Source of the DNA: Gammaproteobacteria bacterium
GTDB taxonomy: Bacteria > Pseudomonadota > Gammaproteobacteria > Methylococcales > Methylococcaceae
NCBI GenBank assembly: GCA_009922685.1
Contig: RFVA01000012.1
Coordinates: 1-50,430, forward strand
Direction: 5' to 3'
DNA: 50,430 nucleotides
The notes below the pieces were generated by a model. The model worked only from the letters and a program-made list of their open reading frames with translations. It had not been told where the DNA came from and ran no database searches. Shown here piece by piece: positions 18,030 to 27,471 of this stretch; position 1 is the stretch's first letter, and the number at the start of each line of letters is the position of its first letter. A program made the position numbers and the translations under genes.

Positions 18030-18065
18030 GCACACTGATGGGGGGGCTTAGCCTCTCCTCGAAAA

Positions 18066-18090
18066 GGCGTCCATTTGGACGCCTTTTTTT
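18066..18090 (+). terminator. Rho-independent terminator
   Basis: Perfect stem GGCGTCC (18066-18072), loop ATTT, GGACGCC (18077-18083), then seven T. It ends the SmbP-like transcript and may also act on the convergent gshA transcript. Confidence 0.92.
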
Positions 18091-18107
18091 ATATTCAGAT
18101 TGACCGG

Positions 18108-19666
18108 CTACTGCTGAAGCCAATAGGCTTTAAGAAAGTCATCAAAAGACATCTCCTGATGGGCTTCAAGTTCTTCTTGACGCAACAAAGAGGTCTTAAC
18201 CGTTTGCTCAAATCGATGCCTTATGGGTTCTTCGAGTGGTTCCTTTAGCCAATATTGACGATGTTGGTGGGTGAGGCTTAAGGCGTATTCACTGATCGTC
18301 TGTCCTGACTCTTTAAGATGTCGGATAACGGCCTGAGAGGGCGTTAGGGAGGCATCTGCTGCGAGAGGTAACTGCGCTTCTACGGCCCGCCTAAAGGGCT
18401 TCAGGATATCCCCGTCATCCATGAGATCCGCTATTTCTAACATTTCACTCAAGATACTGAAGGACCAATCGTTGATCGCTTCAATATGGCCCTGTCGGTT
18501 GAGGACAAAATGAGGGCTTCTGGCACAACAGGCAACACTTAAGCTGTTGCGATTGCATTCATCCTTCTCCTCGAGACTTAAGGGGGGGCTTTGGGTGAGG
18601 AAACACCATAGAACAAAGACCTCAAGAAACTTCATTTGGACCAAGGTGACGCCTTCAGGAGCCGTGGCCATGAGATCCACCGCACGGAGTTCAAGATAGC
18701 GAACCCCTCTTTTTTTGAGGGCTATCGTGGGCTTCTCTCCTGAAAGGGCGACTTGCTTCGGCCTGACAGGGCTGTAGTACTCGTTTTCGATTTGAAGGAT
18801 ATGGGCATTCAGTTGCCGATAGTGCCCATCGACCTTGATGCCGATGGCTTCATAAGGCGGGTATGGCTGATTGATGGCCGCCTCAAGACTGCGGATATAG
18901 GCCTCCACGCTATTGAAGGAGATGTCGAGGGTCGTCTGACTATCGTTTCGGTAACCGATATCGCTCATTCTGAGAGAGGTGGCGTTAGGCCAGTAGAGAG
19001 TATCGGCATCAAGCGGGGTAAAGCGATTAGTCAGCGCCTCTCGCCCTTCGAAAAACGATCGTGACACTGCAGGGCTATTCCCGAAAAGGTAGATGAGTAG
19101 CCAGCCATAACGATGGACATTGCGGACAACCCCAAAGTAGACGTCTGATCGGTAATCGATCAGCTCAAGGGGTGATTGTTCGATCTCGTGGAGGATAGGC
19201 CATAGCGCTTCATTCAAGGAATAATTGAAATGAAGACCGGCAATCGACTGCATCGTCCTACCGTAGCGATAGCTCAGTCCTCGCCGATAGATGTGTTTCA
19301 TCATGCCGATGTTGGAGCTGCCATAGCGAGCGATGGGTATACTGCTATCGCCATGGAGCCCAATGGGCATCGAGGTCGCAAGAAGCGATTCATCCCCAAG
19401 ATGTTGATAGACGAAGCGGTGGATGTTGCCTAAAGACGTTAATGCTTCCTCTGCCGTTGCGAAGGCGGGTGTGATCAACTCTAAGAGGGCTTCAGAATAA
19501 TCGGTGGTGATTTCTGGGTGGGTTAATGCCGACCCGAGGGCCTTGGGGTGGGGGGTTGTTGCAATTTGACCCTGAGGGCTCAGCCGAAGGCTTTCTTTTT
19601 CAAGTCCTTTCAGGCCACCTAAGGAAGAAGAAAGCGTCAGCCAAAAGGGAAAAGGGTTCGACTCAC
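18108..19666 (-). CDS. gshA: Glutamate-cysteine ligase, with an abnormal start
   Basis: First enzyme of glutathione synthesis (E. coli-type GshA), joining glutamate and cysteine with ATP. Strong blocks include SSNIGMMKHIYRRGLSYRYG, SIAGLHFNYSL, RYGWLLIYLFGNSPAVS, LQIENEYYSPVRPKQ and RYLELRAVD. The conserved N-terminus is clearly encoded upstream of the first usual start (TTG 19478): LGGLKGLEKESLRLSPQGQ, then GSALTHPEITTDYSEALLEL. That frame has no ATG, GTG or TTG back to its TGA. Two explanations fit. One is a CTG start at 19640-19638. The other is a one-base loss in the T/C runs at 19643-19656, which would restore a GTG at 19666-19664 overlapping the previous stop as GTGA. I give the second extent. 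The true product would be about 520 residues, matching the E. coli enzyme. Confidence 0.85.
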
Positions 19667-19998
19667 CAACTAAATAGAACCCATTTGTTGATATTCATCC
19701 CTTTCATATTGTCACTTTGTCGAACCTCAAGATTGCCATCGCCATCTTGATCGGTGAAGACGTAAGGAAAGCCAAAAGCAGGCGTAATACGGACCATCAC
19801 AACCCGATTATCGATTCTATACTCTTCAATGGTTTCATCCCCGCGCCGAATAATGGTGACGTCAGGCTCCATCGGCTTACCGCTTTCCACGGGAGCCGGC
19901 AGGTCTGGCTGATCTTGAATGGGGATCAGTGCTTCCTCAGCGGCAAAGCCAGGCATCAGGGTAATCGAGAGTATGAGTGCCGTTAGGAGCCGATTCAT
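19663..19998 (-). CDS. DUF2782-family exported protein
   Basis: A 111-residue protein from the ATG at 19996-19998, where a signal peptide starts (MNRLLTALILSITLMPGFA). The conserved core EPDVTIIRRGDETIEEYRI, VRITPAFGFPYVFTDQDGDG and the terminal INKWVLFSW match the DUF2782 family of gammaproteobacterial periplasmic proteins. The DQDGDG loop could bind calcium, but this is inference. A longer open frame begins at 20043, without signal-peptide logic. Its stop lies at the point where gshA should begin (GGTGAG), so the two genes were probably translationally coupled. Confidence 0.75.
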   Translation of the reverse strand: MNRLLTALILSITLMPGFAAEEALIPIQDQPDLPAPVESGKPMEPDVTIIRRGDETIEEYRIDNRVVMVRITPAFGFPYVFTDQDGDGNLEVRQSDNMKGMNINKWVLFSW

Positions 19999-20267
19999 GG
20001 GAATAGCCGATGGTTCATCACAATTGACCCCACAGTGTATCAAATTGTGGCTTCTTGCCCTAGAGAGAATGAGCGTGAAGATCGATCTAAGGTCCCTCGC
20101 CTCTGATCAGGGTCTTAAGAGGTGATTTCTTGTTCGCGTTCGGTCCGATTAGAATGTTTGATCTAAGGACCGCGCAAACGCCGGGTTGGCCATAGGAAAG
20201 AACCTCTGGGGCTTTCAATAACGCCAGTTCTTCTCCGTCTCCAAGGATCATAACTACCTATTTCTAC

Positions 20268-21029
20268 ATGGACGATCAGCAACTCCTTCGTTACAGCAGG
20301 CATCTTCTTCTGCCAGACATTGATATCGAGGGGCAGGAGCGGTTGATGGCTGCCACGGCTTTAATCGTTGGCTTAGGCGGGCTAGGCTCCCCAGCGGCGA
20401 TGTATCTTGCCAGCAGCGGTATCGGTCGTTTGGTCATCAATGACTATGATCGTGTCGATCCCAGCAATCTCCAAAGGCAAATACTCTATGGCTTTGAGGA
20501 TATTGGCCAGTTAAAAACCACCTCAGCGGCAAACAGGCTGCGATCTCTCAATAGAGATCTTCAATTGGACCTGAGGGATGAACAGCTGACCGATGACACT
20601 TTATCGGCTCTCATTGAAGAGGTCGACATCGTCCTTGATTGTTCGGACAATATGGCGACGAGGCACCGAATTAATCGGGCTTGTTTCAAGCATCGCAAGC
20701 CATTAGTCTCCGGGGCGGTCATTCGGTTTGAGGGCCAATTTGTTGCATTTCGGCCCGGCATTGGCGACAGCCCCTGTTACAATTGCCTTTATGAGGACAA
20801 CGGGGAACTTCAGGATTCATGCAGTCAATCTGGTGTGATTGCCCCGCTTCCTGGGATCATTGGGGGCATGCAGGCGCTTGAGGCGATCAAGATCCTGGCG
20901 ATGAAAAACTACATTCTCCCTCAAAGTCTTTTGCTGTTGGATGCAAAAACCCTGGAAGTTCAGCGCCTCAAATTGAATAGAAATCCGGGTTGTCCGACCT
21001 GTGGCACCGATTTCTCGATAAAGGCTTAA
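20268..21029 (+). CDS. moeB: MoeB/ThiF/HesA-family adenylyltransferase
   Basis: A 253-residue E1-like enzyme, the usual length for MoeB. It activates the C-terminal glycine of a sulfur-carrier protein (MoaD or ThiS) as an acyl-adenylate. Residues 35-41 are the nucleotide-binding GLGGLGS. The zinc cysteines pair as CYNC (170, 173) and CPTC (242, 245), and Cys185 in LQDSCSQSGV marks the conserved cysteine region. No rhodanese domain is attached. Whether it serves molybdopterin or thiamine cannot be told from sequence alone. It begins a plus-strand run with a small membrane protein and rubredoxin. Confidence 0.9.
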   Translation: MDDQQLLRYSRHLLLPDIDIEGQERLMAATALIVGLGGLGSPAAMYLASSGIGRLVINDYDRVDPSNLQRQILYGFEDIGQLKTTSAANRLRSLNRDLQLDLRDEQLTDDTLSALIEEVDIVLDCSDNMATRHRINRACFKHRKPLVSGAVIRFEGQFVAFRPGIGDSPCYNCLYEDNGELQDSCSQSGVIAPLPGIIGGMQALEAIKILAMKNYILPQSLLLLDAKTLEVQRLKLNRNPGCPTCGTDFSIKA

Positions 21030-21082
21030 GGGGTTTTACCCGACCTTTTTTTGACCATTCACTTATTGATCGAGAGACGAAG

Positions 21083-21508
21083 ATGACTGAGGAAGCCCCT
21101 CCATCAAACCCGAATCCCTCAGCATCCGGTTCTTTGAGTAAGATGCGCCGGAAGGCGGTCATTTGGATCTCGATTGCACTGGTGATTCTCTTCTGGGACG
21201 AAGTCTTCGAGATCACTGTCCACGTTCTTCATATCATCATCGAATATCTGGAATTAGCTATCGAGGAGCTCATCATCATGATCTTCCATGTGGAAGAACA
21301 TGAATCTCAGATGTTCACCGCGTGGATCGGCCTTGGCTCCTTTATTGCCATTGGCGTCATCGGTTATTTAAGATTGGTCCGCTTTATTCATCGTGAATTT
21401 AGAAGCTGGGGCTATTTTTGGATCTGGATCAAAGTCCATTTTCAGGAGAATTGGATCCCTGTTAGTCTGATCCTGCTGCTTTATTTTGCCTCTCTATTTC
21501 TAATTTAA
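21083..21508 (+). CDS. Small membrane protein between moeB and rubredoxin
   Basis: A 141-residue protein. I start it at ATG 21083, after which comes a Pro/Ser-rich cytoplasmic stretch and then three hydrophobic helices near residues 27-44, 77-95 and 119-137. Between the first two helices is an acidic, amphipathic segment (VLHIIIEYLELAIEELIIMIFHVEEHES) rich in Glu and His, which could hold metal. An open frame reaches back to GTG 20990, but that part overlaps the moeB C-terminus and is rejected. It lies 42 bases before rubredoxin. I do not recognise the family. Confidence 0.7.
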   Translation: MTEEAPPSNPNPSASGSLSKMRRKAVIWISIALVILFWDEVFEITVHVLHIIIEYLELAIEELIIMIFHVEEHESQMFTAWIGLGSFIAIGVIGYLRLVRFIHREFRSWGYFWIWIKVHFQENWIPVSLILLLYFASLFLI

Positions 21509-21550
21509 TTAGGCTGTTATCCCCTCTAGAACGGAGCACTGTAAGTCACC

Positions 21551-21721
21551 ATGGCTAATTACAAAAAATACATCTGCGCAGCTTGTGGCTGGGTTTATGA
21601 CGAAGAATTGGGTGATCCAGATTCAGGACTGGCCCCTGGAACCCGCTACGAAGATATTCCAGATGACTGGATGTGCCCCGAATGCGGGGTCGATAAGACT
21701 TATTTCGATCTTCTGACGTAA
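21551..21721 (+). CDS. Rubredoxin
   Basis: A 56-residue one-iron electron carrier. The two iron-binding knuckles are CAACGWVYD and CPECGVDK, with the expected Cys-x2-Cys spacing at both ends, and the conserved [20 protein letters not shown] lies between. It is of normal length for rubredoxin. It would pass electrons in the cytoplasm, for example to an oxygenase or an oxygen-reducing flavoprotein; no such partner is adjacent. A stem-loop at 21727-21750 (GCGCCTC/GAGGCGC) follows the stop but lacks a downstream T-run. Confidence 0.96.
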   Translation: MANYKKYICAACGWVYDEELGDPDSGLAPGTRYEDIPDDWMCPECGVDKTYFDLLT

Positions 21722-21821
21722 TGCAGGCGCCTCTTTTTTGAAGGAGGCGCTAATCCTTATCCTCAGAGCACCGCTGGCCCCATAGGATGTCCTTGCGGAT
21801 GAACACCAAGAAAGGGGGCCA

Positions 21822-22565
21822 TCAATGTGATGATCTCTTTTTGCTCCTGGTGTATCCAGCGCCTGCGATCCCTATCATCAACATCATGAATAATCTCGCC
21901 CAGGTACCAAGGGTTGGAATGGGTGCGGGTGATGGCTGTGGGGTCACCAGCGTGATGTCGGTGACTGCCGCATCGTAGGCATTATCTTTATACGCGCTCA
22001 CCACGCCGCCGTAAGCGATGGTAGGGCCATTCAAAGGTGTCCCGCTGATCACCCCGGTTTGGGGATTGACCGTCAGCCCAAGGGGAAGGTTGCCGTAGAG
22101 GAAGTCAAAGGTCGCACCCGATAACCCTTGCGTGATGGGAGCGAGGGTAAAGGGGATGCCGATCGTCGCTATCGCGTGAGGATAGCTGAGCGTGGTGCTT
22201 CGCTCCTTCACCGTGATGGTTACGGTATTCGATATCACCGCACTATAAACGCTGGTTTGCGCCTGACTTGCCGTGACGGTGCAAGTACCAACCTGGGTCC
22301 CGATGAGTTGGTTAGCGTTGATATAACAACGTCCTGTCCCACTGACCCCGTAACTCACGGGTCCACTCACAATGCCACCTGTCGTGCTGAGTGTTGAGGT
22401 TCCATCGAAACCAATCGTAGTCGGTGACGCCGTCAGTATCAAAGGAGGACTGGTGGCTCGAAGGATCGTCACCAAGACCGGAAGCGAGGTCGCATCTGCG
22501 TACTGGCCGTTGGTCCCTCCTTTGAAGGCCGTCACCTGACAGGATCCTTCGCCTGTGGCGGTCAA
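21822..22565 (-). pseudogene. C-terminal part of a large secreted protein with IPTL-CTERM tail
   Basis: A 247-residue open frame from a TTG that has no independent signal peptide. It continues the Ig-like repeats of the upstream frame (GEGSCQVTAFKGGTNGQYADA, TLSTTGG, GTCTVTASQAQTSVY), then a putative-Ig block (LPLGLTVNPQTGVISGTPLNG), and ends in IPTLGTWARLFMMLMIGIAG followed by YTRSKKRSSH. That ending is an IPTL-CTERM sorting signal: motif, helix, basic tail. Exosortase-type enzymes are expected to cut there. The frame overlaps the upstream one by four bases, and the two were almost certainly a single gene. Confidence 0.75.
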
Positions 22566-24745
22566 GTGGTGGATCCAACCGTCAGCGTTAGTGCCGCTTG
22601 TTGACCTATAGCGACACCCACGGCCACTTGATTAGAAGTGATCGCCTCATAGTTAGTATTCCCTGCCTCAGACGCTGAGACGATACAAGTGCCGCTAGTG
22701 TTGCCTGTTAAGACATTATTAGTTAGGCCGCAGGGGCCACTCAGGAGGCTGTAATTCACCGTTGAGCCGATGATACCCCCAGTGACCGACAGGGTGGTTG
22801 AGGTCGCGGACTGAATATTGGTGGATGCAGCGACCAACGTCAGGGCGGCCGGTTGAGCCTTCACAATGGTGATCGTTTGAGTGACCGTGGGTGCAGGGCT
22901 GTAATTTGCATTCCCAGATTGATTGGCCGCGATGAGGCAGGTTCCCCCACTTAATATGGTGACAACGCCCGTGTTCGCATTGACTGAACAGGTGCTTGAA
23001 GAGGTGCTGTAGGTCACAGGAAGACCGGAGCTGGCACTTGCAAAGACATTAAAGCTGCCACTGGGACTATACGTTGGGGTTGGCACCGGTCCAAAAGTAA
23101 TTGATTGCGCTGCCTGAGTGACACTGATCGACACCGTGGCCAGAGCGGCGCCAGAGGCGCCGCCCTCGGCCCGGACGGTGTAGCTGGTTAAGGCTTGTAC
23201 CGTCGTTGCTGTTCCAAAAATCGCCCCGTTGACTTGATTCATGGTCAATCCACTTGGAAGCGGAGGGGTGATCCCATAAATCGTTGGGGTGAAATTGGTC
23301 GCGGTATAGGGCGTGGTCTGAGTGATCGGGGTTCCAACTGTGGCGCTGATCGTTTGTGTCGAAGGAGCAATCGATGGGATACCCACCGTGGCCAGACCTT
23401 GAGGACCCGTGTAAGAGGGTGTCACGAGGTTATTTTGAGCGGCGATTGAGAACTCGTAGAGACTACCGGGGATGAGGCCATTGATGGTGGTTGTGGTTCC
23501 GGTGCCGGTGAAAGGCCATGTGATCCAGCTGCTGGTCCCTTGCAGGCGATATTGCACTTGATACCCAGTGGCTCCCGCGATAGGTGACCAGTTGAGAATA
23601 GCGCTTGCCAAACCTGGTGCGGCCGTGACTTGAGGGGCATCATAAGTCGGGATGACGGTGTATGGAGTGACGACACCAGCGGTCGTTCCACTTGAATTGC
23701 TTGCATCCACGTTACAGTAATAGCTTGCCCCCGCGATGGCGCCGGTGAGGACGAGAGGGGAAGCGGAGCCCGTTAAGGCAACGACGGAATTTGGCGTCAC
23801 AGAGCTTGAAAAGCAGGCCGCGGTATAGCTGATAGGACCGGACCCTGTTGACGGAGTGAATCCTACCGTCACGGATGAAATTCCAGGAGTCGCCGTGATA
23901 TTACCGGGTGCAGTTGGTCCAGATCCCGCTGGCTGGGGAAGGGTACTGGTCTGAACCGTACCAAGTTGCCCTGGACCCCTCGCATTGACTGCGGTCACCC
24001 CGAATTCATAATTGGTCGAGGAATTTAAGCCCGAAAGGGTCGTTGAGGTTCCAGTCCCTGAAAATGGAACCGATTGCCACGTTCCTCCTGGAAGTCGGTA
24101 CTTGATTTGATAGCCGGTGATCGGGGAGCCATTATCTTGTGGAACGGTCCAACTGAGTTGGACACTTTGGGTGGATGGCACTGCCGATACCACCGGCGCC
24201 AGTGGAACCCCAATGACCAAGGTGATGGAATCGGTGGGGTGGCCTACTCCCCCATCGGTCAACCACGTATAGATCCCTGGTGTCAGCCCTAATGCCGCGA
24301 TGGTTTTTCCTGGGTATACATTTGTGATCTGGGTGATGTTGAATACTTGCGACAAGTTGTCAAGAAACAATCGGCCCTCAGCCCCCCGAATAGCGATGGT
24401 TTGTTCGCGTCCACGATATCCAGAATAGTAGGTAGCCACATCAGATCCAAAGCTTGTGGGTCCGGTAATCCGATAAAAGTCGCCCTGATTTCCCGCGCCA
24501 TTTTGAGGGCCAACCTGAAGAGAGCCTTGACTCGGCAGCATACCGGCATCACCCCCCGGTGAGTTTTCAAAACTCAGTCTGGCGAAATACAAGGCGTTAC
24601 TGTTCATCTTGCCCGAGACATTAACCGTGGTGTTTCCACCCGTATCATCAATGTTGACCGATAACGCACCCTCTGCTGCGGTCAAAGCTAGAAAAAATAG
24701 CGCGACAAACGTGAGGACGTTGGTGATTGAAGTTCTGGCTGTCAT
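22562..24745 (-). pseudogene. N-terminal part of a large secreted fibronectin/Ig-like repeat protein
   Basis: A 727-residue frame from the ATG at 24743-24745, with a signal peptide ending near LALTAAEG. It has a beta-rich N-terminal region (to about residue 180), then fibronectin type III modules (VVSAVPSTQSVQLSWTVPQ ... GYQIKYRLPGG, and again VQYRLQGTSSWITWPF), then Ig-like putative modules (SGLTMNQVNGAIFGTA) and short bacterial Ig-like repeats (SGNANYSPAPTVTQTITI). The frame stops at VGSTT, inside a repeat. A one-base shift leads into the next frame, which carries the sorting tail, so the intact protein would be near 970 residues or more. As it stands the product would be secreted without its anchor signal. 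Confidence 0.75.
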
Positions 24746-24919
24746 TCTGAGATCCACATCATGATGAGCAGAGCAAGGATGGGTGGCTGAAGAAAAACTA
24801 AGATGATCACACTAGCAGAAGGGGTAACGAAACCATACTTTTTATAACGTTTTTTTATCCCCCTTGCCGCCAAGCGATCAGGAGGTCATCGAAGGTCTCC
24901 AACGTCCAGGGGATTTCTC

Positions 24920-26581
24920 TTAAACCCTTGGAACCATTCTTTGGAGGAGGGGAGCAAGTTCTTGGTTGATGTCATCACCGCCCTTGGGACCCTCGAGTCT
25001 TCCCAAGAGGGTTAAGCCTTGGTGGATGTGGTTTTGCCGATCTATTTCAAATCTTTCGAGCACCGGGATCATCGAATCCCCTGCCATGTGAAGGCCAGAT
25101 CGGACTCCGCTTCGAAGGCCTTTGAGAGCAGAGGCTTCAATCGATGGTTTCAGCCGGGTGAAAAGAAACCAAGGTAAAAGCCAGGCCAAACCAATGAGAA
25201 GGAGGCTATGGATGGCAAAGTCTGAACCTAAATAGTCTAGGTGATGAAGTGCGCTGTCATAATAACCCTTCACGACTTGATAAGACGCCCAAGCAATCGC
25301 AAGGACCGGCAGCAAGATACTCATCGCGGAGGCCAGCTTCATCAATCCTCGCTGAGTCTTATTGCCGGGTTCAGCTAAGGCCTGCCTGAGCATCAATTGG
25401 CCTTGCCGGAGGACGGTTTTAGACGTCTCTTGTGGCCAGTGTTCTAAAAGCTGCCTCGCCGGTAAAAGAGGCATCCCGGCTTCCCCTAAGCGGACTAAAA
25501 GTTGGGTCACCGCATCTTCGGTTCGGCCTTCTGCCCACTCGTCCCAGAGGAGAGGCTTTTCGGATGTAGGCTTTACGCTTTCTTGATCGGCATGATGAGT
25601 CAGATCCATCGATCGCCCTATGGGTTGGGCTTCGCGTCCGGTGTAAAGGCTCACCAAGGCGCGCATCGGCCACTCAAGACCGATCATTAAATCGTGAACA
25701 GTGTCGCTCCAGATCGAGCTCCACATGTTTTCATAACGGCTGGCATCAGAGGACTCGGGGCCTAAGCGTTCCACAAGGGTCTTCACCGCCTCTCTAGCGG
25801 TTTCAAACTTCATCAACTCCGCTCTTGATTCCAGTTGGACCAGCAGATGCTGATGGGAAATTTCTTTTAAAATCCCTTCAAGCGTTGAGAACTGATCAGG
25901 GACCGGGAAGGAGGCGGGATCTTTACAGATGGTGGTCAGGACGATGGGATCTTCAAATCCCGTTTTCGCCAACAGCTTTTTAAAGTCATCAAGCTGTACG
26001 TCCTCACCCCGATCAAACTGGTTAAGAACGAATATCCAGGCATGATCTCCGCCACCCTCCTTCAAAAGCCGCCAACCTTTATCATCCCGATAACGCTCAG
26101 GGCTCACTACGTAGATAAGAACATCAATCTGTGGCAGCCAATCGAGGACCAATTGCCGATTGTTTTGATCAACACTGTCAATATCAGGCATGTCGACCCA
26201 GACCACTTGCCTGAGATCATCGTGGTAATGACGTCCCATCCGGATTTGGTCCAAAGGGACGTCATTGGGTAAGGCCCTAAAGTGAATCGATTCATGTGCG
26301 TAGAGGGAGACTTCCTGCGAAGTCGGTCGCTCTACCCCGGTTTTTGCAATCGATTCACCCGCAAGTCGGTTTAAAAGACTGCTTTTGCCAACGCCGGTGC
26401 CCCCAAAAAAAGCCGCAATCAACGGGCGATGGGATCCTGGATCAAAGAGGGTCGCTGGCGATCGCACCTCTAGCCCTTCGAGGATCTCAAGATCTGATGG
26501 CTTAAACCACTGTTGATCAACCGCTCTATGGGCCCACGATCTGGCGTCCGTCAAAACATCATCGAGCCTTCCTGAATGCAT
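24920..26581 (-). CDS. Membrane-type dynamin-like/Era-type GTPase, intact copy
   Basis: A 553-residue GTPase. G1 is GGTGVGKSS (Lys66), G3 is the unusual DMPD (Asp where DxxG has Gly), and G4 is NQFD near residue 190. A helical middle follows, then two hydrophobic helices near residues 418-440 and 457-477 and an amphipathic C-terminal part. This layout resembles bacterial dynamin-like and HSR1-type GTPases that act on membranes. Its ATG overlaps the stop of the preceding GTPase as TGATG, so the two are coupled and probably work as a pair. No family member with known function can be named with confidence. Confidence 0.8.
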   Translation of the reverse strand: MHSGRLDDVLTDARSWAHRAVDQQWFKPSDLEILEGLEVRSPATLFDPGSHRPLIAAFFGGTGVGKSSLLNRLAGESIAKTGVERPTSQEVSLYAHESIHFRALPNDVPLDQIRMGRHYHDDLRQVVWVDMPDIDSVDQNNRQLVLDWLPQIDVLIYVVSPERYRDDKGWRLLKEGGGDHAWIFVLNQFDRGEDVQLDDFKKLLAKTGFEDPIVLTTICKDPASFPVPDQFSTLEGILKEISHQHLLVQLESRAELMKFETAREAVKTLVERLGPESSDASRYENMWSSIWSDTVHDLMIGLEWPMRALVSLYTGREAQPIGRSMDLTHHADQESVKPTSEKPLLWDEWAEGRTEDAVTQLLVRLGEAGMPLLPARQLLEHWPQETSKTVLRQGQLMLRQALAEPGNKTQRGLMKLASAMSILLPVLAIAWASYQVVKGYYDSALHHLDYLGSDFAIHSLLLIGLAWLLPWFLFTRLKPSIEASALKGLRSGVRSGLHMAGDSMIPVLERFEIDRQNHIHQGLTLLGRLEGPKGGDDINQELAPLLQRMVPRV

Positions 26582-27471
26582 CAGAGAAGCTCCTTAATGG
26601 AGGTCAGCGTCTCAGGCGAAATCCCGATTCGAAGTGATGGATCCATCTCCAAAGGGAGAGATTTCAAAGGGTTGATAATCGACTCTTTGAAAAGACGACG
26701 AACGGCTTCGAGTTGACGCTGCTGAAGCTGGGTCTGGGCTCGGTTCATGTAATGACCAAGCGCCCCCTCTGCCAAGATGCTGGTGAGGGAGAGCATGGCT
26801 GGGGCAATGACGAAATCTTGTACCCCGATACCACCCGTATGGAGCGCGACGGCCAATGCAGCGGCATCGGTGCTTACCCGCGTGGCTCTTAAGGTATTGA
26901 GGACGACCGGATGTTCCTGAAGATGTTCATAAAGTCCGCGTGCGGTTTGATCAATTTCAGGTTGGAAATCCGTTGCATAAGCCTTGCTGGCTGTCTCAAA
27001 GGCGTTAAGTATCTCGGGTCTTTGGCTGACTAAACGCATCCTCATATTGTCCCACCAACGCTGCTCTAAGGGATCTTGGGTGCTGGCTAAGAGCACGCTT
27101 TCGCTGATCTCTATCATGGCATGCTGTGCCAGTTGATTCAGCATCAGTACTTCAGATCCCTCTGAATCACTCCCCATTCCGCTGGCCAGGCGGCCCATCT
27201 TAGAAAGCTGCTTCACCGGCCATGTCACGACGCTTCGCGCCGCCACCAAGGCGCCGCCAAGACCTGGAATTTCAAGCAGTGTGAGAAGTTCTGCTAAGGC
27301 TCTTTGGAACGTTTCATAATGATTAGGATGGTTCAAATAGTCGCGCTGATAGCGATCGATGGCATCCTTTTGAATCCGATCCAGGCGCTCCTGCCACTGC
27401 GTTTCAAAGCCATGCTCTAAGAGGATGGGTGCAGTCCATGAGGTCCAGTGTGATTTGATCAGTCTTAAGGT
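26581..27471 (-). pseudogene. C-terminal part of the frameshifted partner GTPase
   Basis: This frame continues the GTPase of 27465-28187 after a one-base break. It reads TLRLIKSHWTSWTAPILLEH, then through QWQERLDRIQKDAIDRYQRDY into a helical region with an amphipathic or membrane-touching stretch near DFVIAPAMLSLTSILAEGALG. The first in-frame start (TTG 27336) is arbitrary, because protein-like sequence runs on upstream of it to the break. The stop overlaps the next GTPase start as TGATG. If the break is real, this part is not made as a fusion; if it is an indel error, the whole gene is about 535 residues. Confidence 0.75.

Noticed and set aside
18108-19478. gshA starting at the TTG at 19478
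   Set aside because: It would drop about 60 residues that match the conserved GshA N-terminus encoded just upstream in the same frame.
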